Shown one piece after another: positions 24,104 through 35,274 of a stretch of DNA of 64,000 bases. The stretch comes from Corylus avellana (lineage: Eukaryota > Streptophyta > Magnoliopsida > Fagales > Betulaceae): contig NC_081543.1 in NCBI RefSeq assembly GCF_901000735.1, forward strand, positions 14,163,574 through 14,227,573. The letters are read 5' to 3'. The notes beneath the pieces were generated by a model that saw only the letters and a program-made list of their open reading frames with translations, did not search any database and was not told the DNA's origin. Position numbers and translations under genes: made by a program. The first letter of the stretch is position 1; each line of letters starts with the position of its first letter.

Positions 24104-24712
24104 CATTCTTGGACAAACTAGTGTGCTGTTTGCTGCTGCATACTCGGTTCATAAGAAATGTTAGACGTATTAAATTTTTTATTATGAAATGAGTATTAAA
24201 ATGATGTGAAGTTATTAAATAAAAAAAAAATCAAAATAATTAATAAAAAATGTACATTAGAGTATCAATGAATAAGTTTTACATCATTTTAGTAACTGTC
24301 TTTTGATATTCATAACATTTATCTTATAATTAGAGATATAGAAAATTTGGCAATCGTTCAAAAATGGTTTTTTCAACAATTATTATCTAAACAAGTTTTG
24401 GATGTAATCCTCGTTAAAAACATTTTTGAAATTAACCAATGTAATATTGACTCATATACGTGTGATGCAGAATGAAAAAAAAAATATATATATTAGTTAA
24501 GACTTTAGAGTTAGTATTATTTTGTAATCATTTTTAATATTTAATTTATATTTTAAGAGTCCGTATTTAATAATGGGCTTAGCCCAAAAGTTAGTTACAT
24601 TAGAATTAGAGTTTAATGTTTTAATCTATTTAAGCATAAATTTCAATTAAAAAGGAGTTTGAGCCCACACGTTACGTGTTATCCCAAAAGTTTAAACTTA
24701 TAGCAAGATAAA
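24104..24712. other. no gene seen
   Basis: AT-rich intergenic sequence without long frames. Confidence 0.5.
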
Positions 24713-25510
24713 TTTAATCATTTAATCTTTACTTTCGGTCATTATTGGACCAGTTTGATTTTGATATTGTGATATTGATCGTTGTAAATGTGGGTAATTA
24801 CTTGATACTTTAATTACCTTCTCAAAACTTGATGAATTAGAAACAAAATGGAATATGAATTGAATCTTGTTTTGTCCCTCCACTTGCCACACAAGCAGGT
24901 TTTTCACCCTCTCCAAGAAGGAACCAGAAGATAAAAAAGGAGATAAAAAGAATAAGCGTAAATTTTAGCATTACTCTTTACTTCAATAGAGCAAAATCAC
25001 TAAAGCTGAATTATGAAAAGATGTGTGATTTTTAGCGTTACTCTTTCCTTATATAAGAGCAACATTAGTTGTAAGAAACCACACCAAAAAAGGCCCTGGA
25101 ACTTGCTGATGGCCATTTATTTTTCTCTGCAAGAATCAACACCACATTCAAAGTAATCAGAACAAATCCCTCTTAATTGAGGTATTGGGGCATTTTAAGA
25201 CAAAATTAATAATAAAGAGCAAATTGCTACATATAGTTCATACCTGCTTACATGCGAGTACTATGTCATGACAGCAAATATGTTGCCAGTTGTAAGAAGG
25301 CAACATTTGTTGAATTAAATGGAAGAAAAATGTTTGGTTTCTCTCGTCTATTTCCACATGAGAGATGTATAAATTTATCATTGAATTTATGAGACCTATA
25401 TGTAAATTGCACATATTCAATAATAGATTTAAAAAATAAAGATGAACAAGATATATGTAGGAGAATAATACCAAACACATCTTTTAAACGGAATAGAAAG
25501 AATTGGGTTT
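24713..25510 (+). repeat. PAGM 3'-flank repeat without a PAGM gene
   Basis: Very close to 61653-62460, including the AGATAAATTTAATCATTTAATC start that precedes the usual block. No PAGM exon lies upstream, so this is an orphan flank. Confidence 0.8.
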
Positions 25511-25599
25511 TTTTTTTTTTTTTTTTTTCAATTATTTGATTGTACTTTTAATTTTTGGAAAGAAAAAGGAAAATAAATAAATGAATATGTAAGCTTGAC

Positions 25600-25681
25600 T
25601 TATGAAGGTCTCGGCAACCTACCTGACCGTTTTGTCTCTAAGCATGTGGTGACATTTAAAGGCCTACACAAAAGCAAATAT
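25600..25681 (+). repeat. block C, first part only
   Basis: Matches the start of block C to AAAAGCAAATATC, then switches to a coding fragment on the other strand. Confidence 0.7.
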
Positions 25682-25683
25682 CA

Positions 25684-25873
25684 TGCCAGAGGGGAAGCTG
25701 GTGGAGAGGGTGAAGGAGAGGTATGAGGGGGAGCTGCCGGCGGTTGCGGTGGTGGAGGAGATGAAGGGTTGGTTGAAGATGGTTACGGGTATTTTGGCCT
25801 TGAGGATTGGGTTTTCGTTGCGGTGGTGGTAGGGGTCGTGGGGGTCTTCTGGGAACTTGAGGGAGAGCTTCAT
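25684..25873 (-). pseudogene. 5' exon fragment of another host gene
   Basis: The minus-strand ATG at 25873 opens a GC-rich frame: MKLSLKFPEDP, NPILKAKIPVTIFNQPF, LSFTLSTSFPSG. This resembles the N-terminus of an uncharacterised plant protein family that begins MK-SLKF and has an L-RAK-P--I pattern and F-SGP; that recollection is approximate. The frame is cut at SG by block C after about 62 residues. The sequence upstream on the minus strand (to about 26180) may be its promoter and leader, or a retroelement. Confidence 0.4.
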
Positions 25874-25876
25874 ATC

Positions 25877-26179
25877 TTATGGCTGTACGTGAGTGTAACG
25901 GATTGTGGGATAAGAGTCTTTGCAGACTGCAAGATTGATCAGAGAAAAAAACTGCTGATTGGTTTGGGTCTTTGGGTTCTCAAAGTACACGGGAGCTGCA
26001 GCTAATGGTTGGAGGGGAACATGCGTCATGGACTTCCTATGTTTCTCGCTGATCAATCTCAAAATGCGGTGTGTTTGATGCTTTTCTTCTACATGCTCCT
26101 TCCTCCAAGCATTGAATGCCTTCTCCAAAGATTTAATTCTCTTATAATTAGTAATCATGCCCTTATGCTCTGATACCAA
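25877..26179 (-). other. open frame of unknown nature upstream of the fragment
   Basis: About 100 open codons on the minus strand including SLEKAFNAWRKEHVEEKHQ, a charged helical stretch. It begins beside a GGTATCAGAGC motif. No domain recognised. It may be retroelement internal DNA or chance. Confidence 0.25.
26167..26178 (-). other. initiator-tRNA-Met primer-binding-site-like motif
   Basis: The minus strand reads TGGTATCAGAGC, the usual PBS of many plant LTR retrotransposons (complement of the 3' end of initiator tRNA-Met). A neighbouring LTR would occupy 26180 upward, but no clean LTR ends are visible. Confidence 0.35.
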
Positions 26180-26189
26180 TTCATAAGTC

Positions 26190-26915
26190 TCAAGTAGAGA
26201 ATAGAAACATAATTAATATTTAACACAATATAAAAATAATACAAGTTACAAATCTCCATTTATGGTTGGAGTTCTATCACAATACAAACACATAAACACA
26301 TCTTACCTTCTGATACCCCTAGTGGGTCAAAGTCAAAACAAGATAATACTCCACTTAGGTTGGAAGTTGAACCACAACCGAGAAGCAAAGAAATAAGAGA
26401 TGGACCAAAGATATAAACCTAGCATTTTTCATCTCAAAAACATTATGAGAAATGTTACTCAGGTAACTCAACATTATCAAGTATCCATATCTCAACACAT
26501 TCTCTTTATTCTTTTGCTTTTGGAAAAAAAAATCCCGAGTGTATGTTAATGTATCAAGTAGATAAGAATGTTGGGAGATATATACTTCAAAATGCTAAGT
26601 AGCATTTCTCAAACATTATTTAAGAACAAAAATTTCTTACAAATTGGATGTTAGGAAACTCCTACAAATTAGCCTTTAAAAGTAACATTTGTTGTTTAAG
26701 CATGTGAGAAGCATATACTACTAAAAAAAATTATCTTTCTCAAATAACATGTCATTTTTGGAAGCTATTTGTTAAAAAAAAAAAAATCTTGCAAACTAGA
26801 TTAGATTTTTTATTTTTATTTTTTTATTGGTCTTATACAAATCCAAGATATGTATTTAAATTTTGGTAATTTTTTTTTTTCTTTCACTTATTCCTTAACA
26901 AACTAGGTTATAGGA
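26190..26915. other. no gene seen
   Basis: AT-rich sequence up to the gap; could include a degraded LTR if the PBS-like motif is real. Confidence 0.4.
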
Positions 26916-27015
26916 NNNNNNNNNNNNNNNNNNNNNNNNNNNNNNNNNNNNNNNNNNNNNNNNNNNNNNNNNNNNNNNNNNNNNNNNNNNNNNNNNNNNN
27001 NNNNNNNNNNNNNNN
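26916..27015. other. assembly gap (100 N)
   Basis: Exactly 100 N, placed beside the strong foldback, which may have stopped assembly. Confidence 0.99.
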
Positions 27016-27300
27016 AAAAAAATATTAAAAAAAAAAAAAAAATCGGGGTGGCTGGCCAAAATGGGGTGGCCGGACCACCCCATTTTTGGCCAAGGGGGTG
27101 GTTGGAGCGACCCCCATGGCCAATGGGGTGGTCCAGCCACCCCAAAAGAAAAAAAAGGTTGGTCCAGCAACTCCTATATCGGCCGTAGGGGGTGGCCGAA
27201 ACCACCCCCAAGCCCCTGGGGGTGGTCCGGCTACCCCATTTTGGCCGGCCATCGCTTTTTTTTTTTTTTTTTTTAATATTTTTCTTGTTCTTTTTTTTTT
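27016..27300. mobile_element. GC-rich foldback element
   Basis: Arms 27045-27073 and 27227-27255 are inverted copies (core GGCCAAAATGGGGT), with outer A-rich and T-rich runs also pairing (AAATATTAAAA against TTTTTAATATTT). The interior has further GGGGTGG/CCACCCC palindromes. Apparent proline/glycine-rich frames on both strands are a by-product of this and are not genes. A weaker relative of the same motif is at about 56516-56600. Confidence 0.7.
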
Positions 27301-27570
27301 TTTTTTTTAAAAAATAATTTTAATGCCCAAAACGATGTCGTTTTGGGCTGGGTGGGTGTTGTACTTTTGGGGCAAAAAACATTGTAGTTTTAACATGGAG
27401 GTATAATGGGCATAAAATGTTAAACCGTTTGACTTTAACGTTGAAAACTAACAGAGGGGGTCCAAAGTGATAGAAATTGAAAGTTAAGGGGTCTAAAGTG
27501 ATAGATTTGAAAGTTTATGGGGGTTTGTAAAATCGGCTGAAAGTTCAGATGGTCAAAGTAAAGTTTCCTT
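27301..27570. repeat. repeat-like DNA with a 24-bp near-palindrome
   Basis: GCCCAAAACGATGTCGTTTTGGGC at 27325-27348 pairs with itself around a TG centre. The following text (AAAGTGATAGA repeated, AAAGTTTATGGGGG) is of the kind seen at ends of plant foldback elements, so the element may extend to here. Confidence 0.4.
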
Positions 27571-28546
27571 AAATATTTTTGAAAATAACCAATGTCATAT
27601 ATGTGTCTACAAGGGTGGAACTAGAACGTTTAGTTTGGGGGAGCAAAATTTTTTTAAAAAAAAATTGAGGGGGCCAAAAGTTAATTTTTAAAGATATATT
27701 TTAAAAAAAAAAAAAAAATTGAGGAATACACAAACAATTACAAAATATAATTAATGATAGCACTAGATCAATCAACCCAAGTTAATTTGGTAACGAAATA
27801 AAAATCTTTTGAAGGATTATTCGAAGCAAAATAACCTTGGGACAACAAAACCTAAGAAATTAATTTACTATAGAATAATGAAAAATTACAAGCAATTTTG
27901 ATACTCTTTTGTATTAGACAAGTAACTCGTGTGCTTATTACCACAATAGTTCTACCATAACATTTGAACAATTATTTTACTTGATCTCTTTTATCGGAAC
28001 TCGGATAGGCTTAAGCTTTTTATTGAAACTTTGATAGGCCGAGCCCGTCACCTCTAGTATGGTTTGCAGGCCATCCATTTCTTTTATTTTTATTTTTAAA
28101 TGAATTTTTTAGTTTTTTATTTTAGATTTAAAAAGAATAAAGATATTATAAGAATATATAAAAAAAAATGTAGCATTTTTGACACGCTTTGGTAGTTTGA
28201 TGAGCTACTTTAGCACTTTAAGTCCCGAACAATCTAAATATAAAAATTTAAATATAACAATCTAAAAAGTAAGGAAAACAAACCAACAATCTAAATATAA
28301 AAATTCATATAGAGATTTTTATTACTTAATAGTAAATTTGAAAATAATTCAATTTTTTTCAATGGAAGCTTAAAAAAATAAGAAAGGAAAACAAACGAAA
28401 ATATGCTAGACTTGAAAAAAAATTGATTTATTTTAAAATTTACTACTAAATAATAAAATTCTTTATATGAAATTGTTATTTTTACATATTTTAATTATAA
28501 AAATATATATAATTATAGTTATTTGAGATTATGAAAATAAGCTATT
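27571..28546. other. no gene seen
   Basis: Very AT-rich intergenic DNA up to the next gap. Confidence 0.5.
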
Positions 28547-28646
28547 NNNNNNNNNNNNNNNNNNNNNNNNNNNNNNNNNNNNNNNNNNNNNNNNNNNNNN
28601 NNNNNNNNNNNNNNNNNNNNNNNNNNNNNNNNNNNNNNNNNNNNNN
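28547..28646. other. assembly gap (100 N)
   Basis: Exactly 100 N, 214 bp upstream of M2. Confidence 0.99.
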
Positions 28647-28656
28647 CTTGGTAAAA

Positions 28657-28708
28657 TTTTAAGTACCGGTAGCTTTTCTTTCTTAAGTACCGGTAGCTTT
28701 TCTCCTTT
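28657..28708. repeat. 24-bp tandem repeat with ACCGGT cores
   Basis: AAGTACCGGTAGCTTTTCT occurs at 28661 and 28685. It lies about 170 bp upstream of the M2 ATG, replacing the LTR found at M1. A promoter role is possible but unproven. Confidence 0.6.
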
Positions 28709-28859
28709 AAAATTGTGGCAGGGGGACTTCCCCAACTAGCATACTGCAACACATTCGCGATACATCCCAGATTCTTTCTCCAAACCCTCCCGATACATCC
28801 CCATTCTTTCTCCAACCTCATTCTACAACTTCATATTGTTTTCCGGAGAGCAGAGAAAA

Positions 28860-29318
28860 ATGCCGTTCTTAGTAGAATTGCGATATGTAGTTCCCCCGCT
28901 CATCAATCTCACCCTTTGGTCCTTCATTATACCCCTAGCCAAGCATTGGGCTCAAGATCTTAACTTCAATAATGACATATTTGTTATGGCATGTCTGTCT
29001 CTTGCCATTTTCATGCTACTGATCTTCCTCTTTATCTCTGTCAAGCTACCTATTACTGTGGGGACACTTCAGTTGAGGGCAGGAGATTTCTCAGCTCCCC
29101 TCACTCTTTCATTTTTGGCCTCCATCCTTTTCCCATCACCACTTTTCTGGCCTGCCTTTCTCATGCTCGTCATGCTCGTTATCTTATCACCTTGGTATGA
29201 AATGCTACTACTCCAAGCCACTCCTACTCCCATCATTACCCACATCACCCAGCGTCCTGATCAAGTTGAACTACAAGAAATTGTAGTCGAAGGGAACAAC
29301 GAAGCCAGCAATATTTGA
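28860..29318 (+). CDS. M2: small multi-pass membrane protein, family unknown (type A)
   Basis: 152 residues, single exon, near-identical to M1. Differences seen include GTL for GPL (about 69), ILFPSP for ILLPSP, LMLVMLVILS for LMLLMLVMLS, and ITHITQRP for ITYITQRP, mostly conservative. Same predicted helices (about 39-61 and 82-110) and same polar C-terminus. The shared 5' UTR begins near ATTCGCGATACATCCC. The upstream flank differs from M1: a short ACCGGT tandem repeat and a gap instead of the copia-like LTR. Function unknown. Confidence 0.75.
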   Translation: MPFLVELRYVVPPLINLTLWSFIIPLAKHWAQDLNFNNDIFVMACLSLAIFMLLIFLFISVKLPITVGTLQLRAGDFSAPLTLSFLASILFPSPLFWPAFLMLVMLVILSPWYEMLLLQATPTPIITHITQRPDQVELQEIVVEGNNEASNI

Positions 29319-29569
29319 CATCTTTTTTTGTTGGAGCTTTATCGGCCTAGTTTACAAAGTTGTGTGTGCTGCTTTTTTTTTTTTTTTTTTGGTTCTTTCT
29401 TTCTTAATATGTAATGAGAGCAAAGGTTGTGTTACAATTACTCTATGTAAGGGTTTGTTCATTATATAGAAAATTCTACTCATATTGATATGATTGATGC
29501 GAAGATTTTACCCTTTTTTTATTTTTTATTTTTTATGATTTTGGTCCAATTCATGAACTCTTATTTTTA

Positions 29570-29814
29570 GTATTTGTATGGCGCGTGTATTTTGCAAACG
29601 CTCGAATCCCGGCAGCCGACAAATATGGATATTGGCTTATGTACGTCCAAGCTCATGCTCGCACGATCCAGGCCGTTCGTTTCCAATGAACGGTCTGAAT
29701 AATGCAATCTAAACATTAAAATTAAAGAGAAAAAACAACAACAAAAAGCTTTTCCTTTTCTTCGCACCCAACGACTGAAAGTTCACTACTCTCTCTCTCT
29801 GTCTCTCCTTCTCC

Positions 29815-29857
<43 letters not shown>

Positions 29858-29858
29858 T
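29570..29858 (+). repeat. copy of the 5170-5440 leader block with long CT tract
   Basis: Matches the candidate leader downstream of M1, ending in an expanded (CT)n run (about 29817-29856) at the gap. The part corresponding to the splice donor is hidden. Confidence 0.75.
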
Positions 29859-29958
29859 NNNNNNNNNNNNNNNNNNNNNNNNNNNNNNNNNNNNNNNNNN
29901 NNNNNNNNNNNNNNNNNNNNNNNNNNNNNNNNNNNNNNNNNNNNNNNNNNNNNNNNNN
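29859..29958. other. assembly gap (100 N)
   Basis: Exactly 100 N directly after a CT microsatellite. It hides the 5' half of M3. Confidence 0.99.
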
Positions 29959-30182
29959 CTCCCCTCACTCTTTCATTGGTAGCCTCCCTCTTTCTCTCAT
30001 CATCACTTTTCTGGGATGTTTTTCCCATGCTCGTAATCATATCACCTTGGTATGAAATGCTGCTGGATCTGTTGAAGCGCTTTATCTTCTGGTTCGGTCA
30101 AACCCTCCGAGCCATTCCTGATCTTATCGTTATCTGCATCACCCAACGTCCTCATGCTGAACTTGAAGCAGCTCAAGTTTAA
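29959..30182 (+). CDS. M3: membrane protein, 3' part only (type B)
   Basis: The frame entering from the gap reads PLTLSLVASLF, then SPWYEMLLDLLKRFIFWF, LRAIPDLIV and ITQRPHAELEAAQV, stop at 30180-30182. This is the C-terminal half of the type B protein, closest to M5 (shared PHAELEAAQ). The N-terminal half lies in the gap or is absent, so completeness cannot be judged. An in-frame TTG has been read as a start but is not one. The 3' flank (30195-31320) is shared with M4 and M5. Confidence 0.65.
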
Positions 30183-30194
30183 GGGAACAACGTA

Positions 30195-30426
30195 TGACCA
30201 CTTCTTTCTTTTATGGAGCTTCATCGGCGCAGTCTAATATCGTTATATGCTACGTACTATTGTATACTAAAAATGGATATATAGTGCAGCAACAAGAGAG
30301 TGGGATATATTATATATATATTCACATCTCGTAATACAGAGCTTTTTTTGCTGTGCTTCTTTTTTTTTAAAAAAAAAAAATTAAGTAATGTAATTTAAGT
30401 ATAGACGTGATAGTCTAATAGTTCAA

Positions 30427-30480
<54 letters not shown>

Positions 30481-31320
30481 CTTTAAGTACGGGTTCTAGC
30501 TAATTCTCACTATTACATCTTCTAATTGTATATATGGCCATTGTATAAGTTTGTTTGAAATTGTGTGAATGAACTTAAAAAATGCTTTTAGTACTTAAAA
30601 AAAATAGATCCGTTTAATAATAAACTTAAAATGCACTTTTTCACTTTTTTGCTCTTAAAAAGAAAAGCTTAAAACTGGGCTTTAAGAAAAGCGTCAAAAT
30701 GAGATTTTTTCTAAGGACTATTACATGCTTTTTTATTTTTTATTTTTTATTTTATTTTTTATAAATAAAAACTCTATTTTCCAACACAATTTCATGCAGT
30801 AAATAGTATTATTATTAGTATTTCTTAATATGTAATGGAAGAGAAGGATGTGTTACAATTATTGTATGTATGTGATGGTTTTCACGTTATAGAAAAATAT
30901 TCTACTTATGATTGATATGCGAAGATATTAATTTTTAATGATTTTGGTCCCCGAATCATTCAAATTTTGAACTCTCATTAATTATTGAAACCCCAATTCA
31001 TCTCCCAGTAATCGGATTTATTCTAAGTTTTATTTTTTTTTAAGCATTAAAAAAGGAAAAAAATTTGAGCCATGGGATAATTATGAATAAATTGATAATT
31101 AAGTTGCACATTTGAGCTTGTACTTCGGTCAAAGTCCTCAAAATAGGAAAGGAACGAAAATTTCCCGTTTGATTTTGAGACAGACCAAGAATCCCCCAAA
31201 ACAAACAAACAAGGCAGATTCGCTTGAAAATATAGGCAATTTTTGCTTGGACTTGTTGTCTTCGAGCTGTTGCAACTTGCAACAACGTTGTGATACCAAA
31301 TTTGATGTAGTCTAGAAGCT
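30195..31320 (+). repeat. M-gene 3' flank, copy 1
   Basis: Shared with 35275-36290 and 53840-54960, including GGAGCTTCATCGG, GTGCAGCAACAAG and GCCATGGGATAATTATG landmarks. It contains a poly-T run of about 50 at 30429-30480. Non-coding. Confidence 0.8.
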
Positions 31321-32354
31321 ATGAATATTTTGGGTCAGATGTATCACACGTCAATTTGATGGGCCTGAGCGAATAGAGAAAAAAAAAAATTAATGGGCCT
31401 GAGCTTCACTTTTTGGGGTATGGGTCAAGATTGACCCGCTTGGGCCCTTTCATCTAACTAAGACCATCTATGGCCTAATTACTAATCAATCTCTCACAAA
31501 CTCAATTGGGCCCAAAATTTTTAAAAACACAATTTTGTTTTTTTTAAAAAAAAAAAATATTGAAACCGTTTTTAGCGAAGCTTTCAAGAACATTCCTTTT
31601 TTTTTTTTTTTTTTTTGTAAAAACGATTATTCTTACAATTTCTTCTAGAAAATATAAAAGAATCTCTCATACAGAATCAATAAATTAAATAACATAATTT
31701 TTTTTTTGAAATGAATTAAACATCACACTCTAGCTTCTAGAATATGAAAAACGTAAAATGCACGGGTAAATTTACCCTCCTAGAAAATCAATAGATAAGG
31801 AACACATTATTTATGATCCATATGCTATTTTGTAAATAAATTTAAAAAAACAAAGAGAATAACTTCAGTGTGGTTGGTGCATAAAGGATGAGTTTTGTGC
31901 ACCACATCAGCTTATTACACAAATTTAAAATGAGAACAAAATGTCATGACAGCAAGTATGTTGCCAGTTGTAAAGATGAACAAGATATATAGGCTTTTGC
32001 ACAAATTGCACAAATTTGGATCAATTTGCACAAATTTGCATCGCAAATCTACGAACAGATGCATATATATTCTTTCATAATAAACGGATGACCAATTTGC
32101 ATAATGCTAGAGCCCTGGAGGCACACCCTGCTCACTCTCTCCCTCTCTCTCTTTTTTGCAATTATGTGTAGAATTATTTATTTATTTTACTGTTATGGGT
32201 GAATAATGAATATAGTTTGGTATGGGAAAGTTATTTATATTTCCAGCTTTATGGCTATTTTGTGGATATAATTGTTTTTTTTTAATAAACTTTATATACT
32301 TTTTTTTTTTTAAAAAAAAAAACAAACGTAAATCACCGTCACTACAGACAAAGC
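31321..32354. other. no gene seen
   Basis: AT-rich DNA; the first part (to about 31840) still resembles the flank after M5 (54900-55460). A CT-rich stretch lies at about 32126-32155. Confidence 0.5.
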
Positions 32355-34266
32355 CTATGCACACAGAGATATGACACATACTTGGGACTACCTGCTTTGG
32401 TGGGTAAGTCACGTATGAAAGAATTTAAGGGTATTATTGATCGGGTCTGGAAGAGGTTACAAGACTGGAAACTTAAGTTTCTGTCCCAAGCTGGGAGGGA
32501 AATTTTGCTCAAGGCGGTAATACAAGCCATCCCGACGTATTCTATGAGTGTATTTATGTTTCCGAAGGCGCTGTGTTCCAAGTTGAATGCCTTAATGCAA
32601 AAATTCTGGTGGGGTGATGATCGAATACACTGAAAAAGTTGGAGCAAAATGGGAATCTCAAAAGCAAACGGTGGGATGGGCTTTCGCGATTTCCATTGCT
32701 TCAATAAGGCACTCCTTGCGAAACAATGTTGGAGGTTGTGGCGCACTCCGGACAGTTTAGTGTCAAAAATTATGCAGGCAAAATACTACAATAACTGTTC
32801 TATTTTAGAAGCGAAGGTAGGCTCAAAACCTTCATTTGCGTGGAGAAGCATATCAGGGGTTTGTGAGCTATTGAAGGAAGGACTGTATTGGCGTATAGGA
32901 AACGGGGAAAATACGAAGATCTGGGGGACTAAATGGGTTCCTCTGCCGACAACTTATACCGTCCAATCCCCCCCACGATTTTTTGACTCAGAGGCCAAAG
33001 TGTGTAATCTAATAGACCAAGACGGGCACGAATGGAATAAGGGACTACTCGAGCAAATTTTTCTTCTGGAGGAGGTCTTGGCAATTTTATCAATTCCTCT
33101 GAGCTGCACAAATCGGCCTGATTTTGCGGTATGGCAGGGGACGACTTCTGGAGTGTTTACTGTGAAAAGTGCCTATCACCTCGCTAAGGAACTGGAGGCA
33201 CAGCAGCAAGCATCCTGCTCAAAGCCCATGGCAGATAAGGGGGTATGGGGTCGCATCTGGAAACTAAAATTACCCAATGCGGAAAAAAACTTCTTTTGGA
33301 GAGCCTGCCATGAGATTCTTCCGACGAAGAGAGGTTTGTTTCAACGAAAGATTCTGACTGATGCTTCATGTCCTTTATGTATGCTGGCAGAAGAAACCTG
33401 CCTTCACGCATTATGGGACTGTCTTGCGGCACGGGATGCATGGGGAGGAAGTATAAAGAAATTCCAGAAATGTTCAAGCAGCAGTAAAACTTTTCATCAA
33501 CTGGTGGAGGAAATTTTATTACTTGTAATGAGGAGGAAATTTGTTTCTTTGTGGGATTGGCCAAACGGTTATGGTTCAGACGAAATGAGGTTGTGCACGG
33601 GGGACCTTTCACCCACCCTAATGTTTTAGTCCAACAAACTCTATCTTCCCGCCAAGAGTACACTGAGGCCAAAGCTATTGAACCTGGCCAACTCAGAGTG
33701 GAAACCATTCCCAGGTGGGAGGCTCCAGCCAGGGGTGTTTGGAAATTGAATTGGGATGCGGCACTTTGTCCGAAGCGAGGTATAGCTGGGATGGGGGTGG
33801 TTATCCGAAACTCAAATGGGGAGGTAGCGGCGGTGAGATGTATGACCAAGGAGGGTTTAACTGACCCTCTGGTTGCCGAAGCATGGGCAGGTGTCCAAGC
33901 GATACTGTTCGGAAGAGAATTAGAATTGACTCACATTGTGCTTGAAGGCGATGCAAAAATCGTTGTGGATGCTCTTATCCTGACAGAGTCAAATTGGAGC
34001 AAGATAGGACATCAGATTGCAGATATGAAGATTTTGTTGGAAGAATTTCCACAATGGACAGCTCGAGCGGTAGGACGTGCAGCGAATAAAGCTGCTCATG
34101 CCATTGCCCGACTGGCTGTTAAGGAAGAAATGAGGAGGACGTGGAGAGAGAATTACCAAGAATGTATTCACGATATTATTATGGAGGAGAACATTACTCC
34201 TTCTTCTGATTGATTCAATAAAGTGATTATGAACTTTTTCAAAAAAAAAAAAAAGAAAAAAAAAAA
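32355..34266 (+). mobile_element. LINE, 5'-truncated, with RT tail, zf-RVT and RNase H
   Basis: Plant L1-type retrotransposon remnant. Frame 32382-33629 starts in the RT thumb region (LGLPALVGKSR), has RREILLKAV-like and FWWGDD segments, then GGMGFRDFHCFNKALLAKQ, and the zf-RVT region (FFWRACHEILPTKRGLFQRK, CPLC, CLHALWDC). An in-frame TGA at 32631 and a frameshift near 33550 interrupt it. The second frame (33551-34213) carries RNase H: NWDAAL, AEAWAGVQA, LEGDAKIVVDAL, GRAANKAAHAIAR. AATAAA lies at 34216-34221 and a poly-A tail at about 34241-34266. No ORF1, endonuclease or RT catalytic core remains, so it is a dead-on-arrival insertion. Confidence 0.9.
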
Positions 34267-34319
34267 GACAGCCTATATATAAAGAGTGTGAATGCAATTA
34301 TGCAAACATGACATGCCTT

Positions 34320-34512
34320 TTTCTTTTTTTTTTTTTTAAGAGGAACAAATACAAACAGAGCAAAAACAACAAGAAATAAAAGGGGGTACATGGATCCTTT
34401 CCACTACAAATAGGAAAAGAGGAAGAATAGCCAAAAAAAAAAAAAACAAGAAACAAATGAGGGGTGGATCCTTTCCACTACAAATGGAAAAAGAGGGGGA
34501 ATAGGGTAACAT
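34320..34512 (-). mobile_element. LINE 3' tail, internally duplicated
   Basis: Poly-T start (about 34323-34337) then TGGATCCTTTCCACTACAAA twice (34390 and 34466), each followed by an AAAGAGG tract. This resembles the 3' ends of the minus-strand LINE copies at 62580 and 18700. No coding part remains. Confidence 0.5.
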
Positions 34513-34740
34513 GACATTCCCTTACTCTTTGTTCCTCGTGATTAAGTCAGATAAAGTTAGTTTCGTACAAGTTAGTTTCGTACATTTCTTTAGATGGCGA
34601 AATTTGAAGCAAAACCACTATCCCCCACAAAGCGTATGGAATTTCTAATATCAAATCCACGCGTTTTCGAGGCTTCGAGGCTTCGACCTCACCACGCAAG
34701 AGCAAAACCAGTATCATATCTTTCCCGTAAGCTACGTGCT

Positions 34741-34748
34741 TATAAATA
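34741..34748 (+). promoter_or_regulatory. TATA box of M4
   Basis: TATAAATA, 58 bp before the M4 ATG (TATA end to ATG). The following GCCAACGTCTTTCTGGAGCA is identical in M5, so it marks the conserved start-site region. Confidence 0.65.
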
Positions 34749-34805
34749 TATGCCAACGTCTTTCTGGAGCACATACTTGTTTTCTGGTCGGAGAGCAGAG
34801 GAGAA

Positions 34806-35270
34806 ATGGAGAATATGCATCTGTTCGTAGATTTGAGATATGTGGTTCCCCCACTCATCAATCTCGCCAAGCCTTGGGCTCCAGATCATCCTAACTTGAA
34901 TAACGAGATATTTGTGATGGCATGTCTGGCTCTTGCCATAATTGCCATACTAGTCTTCCTCTTCACCTCCGTCAAGCTCCCTCTTACTCTCACTGTGGAG
35001 CGACTTCGCTTGAGACCAGGAGATTTCTCCGCTTCCCTCACTCTTTCATTGCTAGCCTCCATCTTTCTCTCATCATCACTTTTCTGGGATTTCTTTCCCA
35101 TGCTCGTAATCTTATCACCTTGGTATGAAATTATTTTGGATCTGTTGAGGCGCTTTATCTTCTGGTTTTGTCAAACCCTTCGAGCCATTCCTGATCTTAT
35201 CGTTATCTGCATCACCCAACGTCCGAATGCTGAACTTGAAGCAGCTCAAGTTTATGGGAACAACGTATGA
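34806..35270 (+). CDS. M4: small multi-pass membrane protein, family unknown (type B)
   Basis: 154 residues, single exon. Starts MENMHLFVDLRYVVPPLINL; hydrophobic helix about 36-57 (FVMACLALAIIAILVFLF), RPGDFSASLTLSLLASIF (about 74-91), hydrophobic to about 108, SPWYE, then a segment absent from type A: DLLRRFIFWFCQTLRAIPDLIVICITQRP, probably a further helix. Polar C-terminus. The ATG is supported by its identity with M5 and a TATA box at a suitable distance. Types A and B share YVVPPLINL, GDFSA-LTLS-LASI, SPWYE and ITQRP, so they are one family. No known domain recognised; the cellular role is unknown. Confidence 0.75.
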   Translation: MENMHLFVDLRYVVPPLINLAKPWAPDHPNLNNEIFVMACLALAIIAILVFLFTSVKLPLTLTVERLRLRPGDFSASLTLSLLASIFLSSSLFWDFFPMLVILSPWYEIILDLLRRFIFWFCQTLRAIPDLIVICITQRPNAELEAAQVYGNNV

Positions 35271-35274
35271 GGTA

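Noticed and set aside
27025..27310. Proline/glycine-rich frames on both strands
   Set aside because: Produced by a GC-rich foldback; the frames exist in several phases and none is conserved.
33184..33849. 221-codon minus-strand frame
   Set aside because: Antisense shadow of the LINE zf-RVT and RNase H frames on the + strand; no domain.
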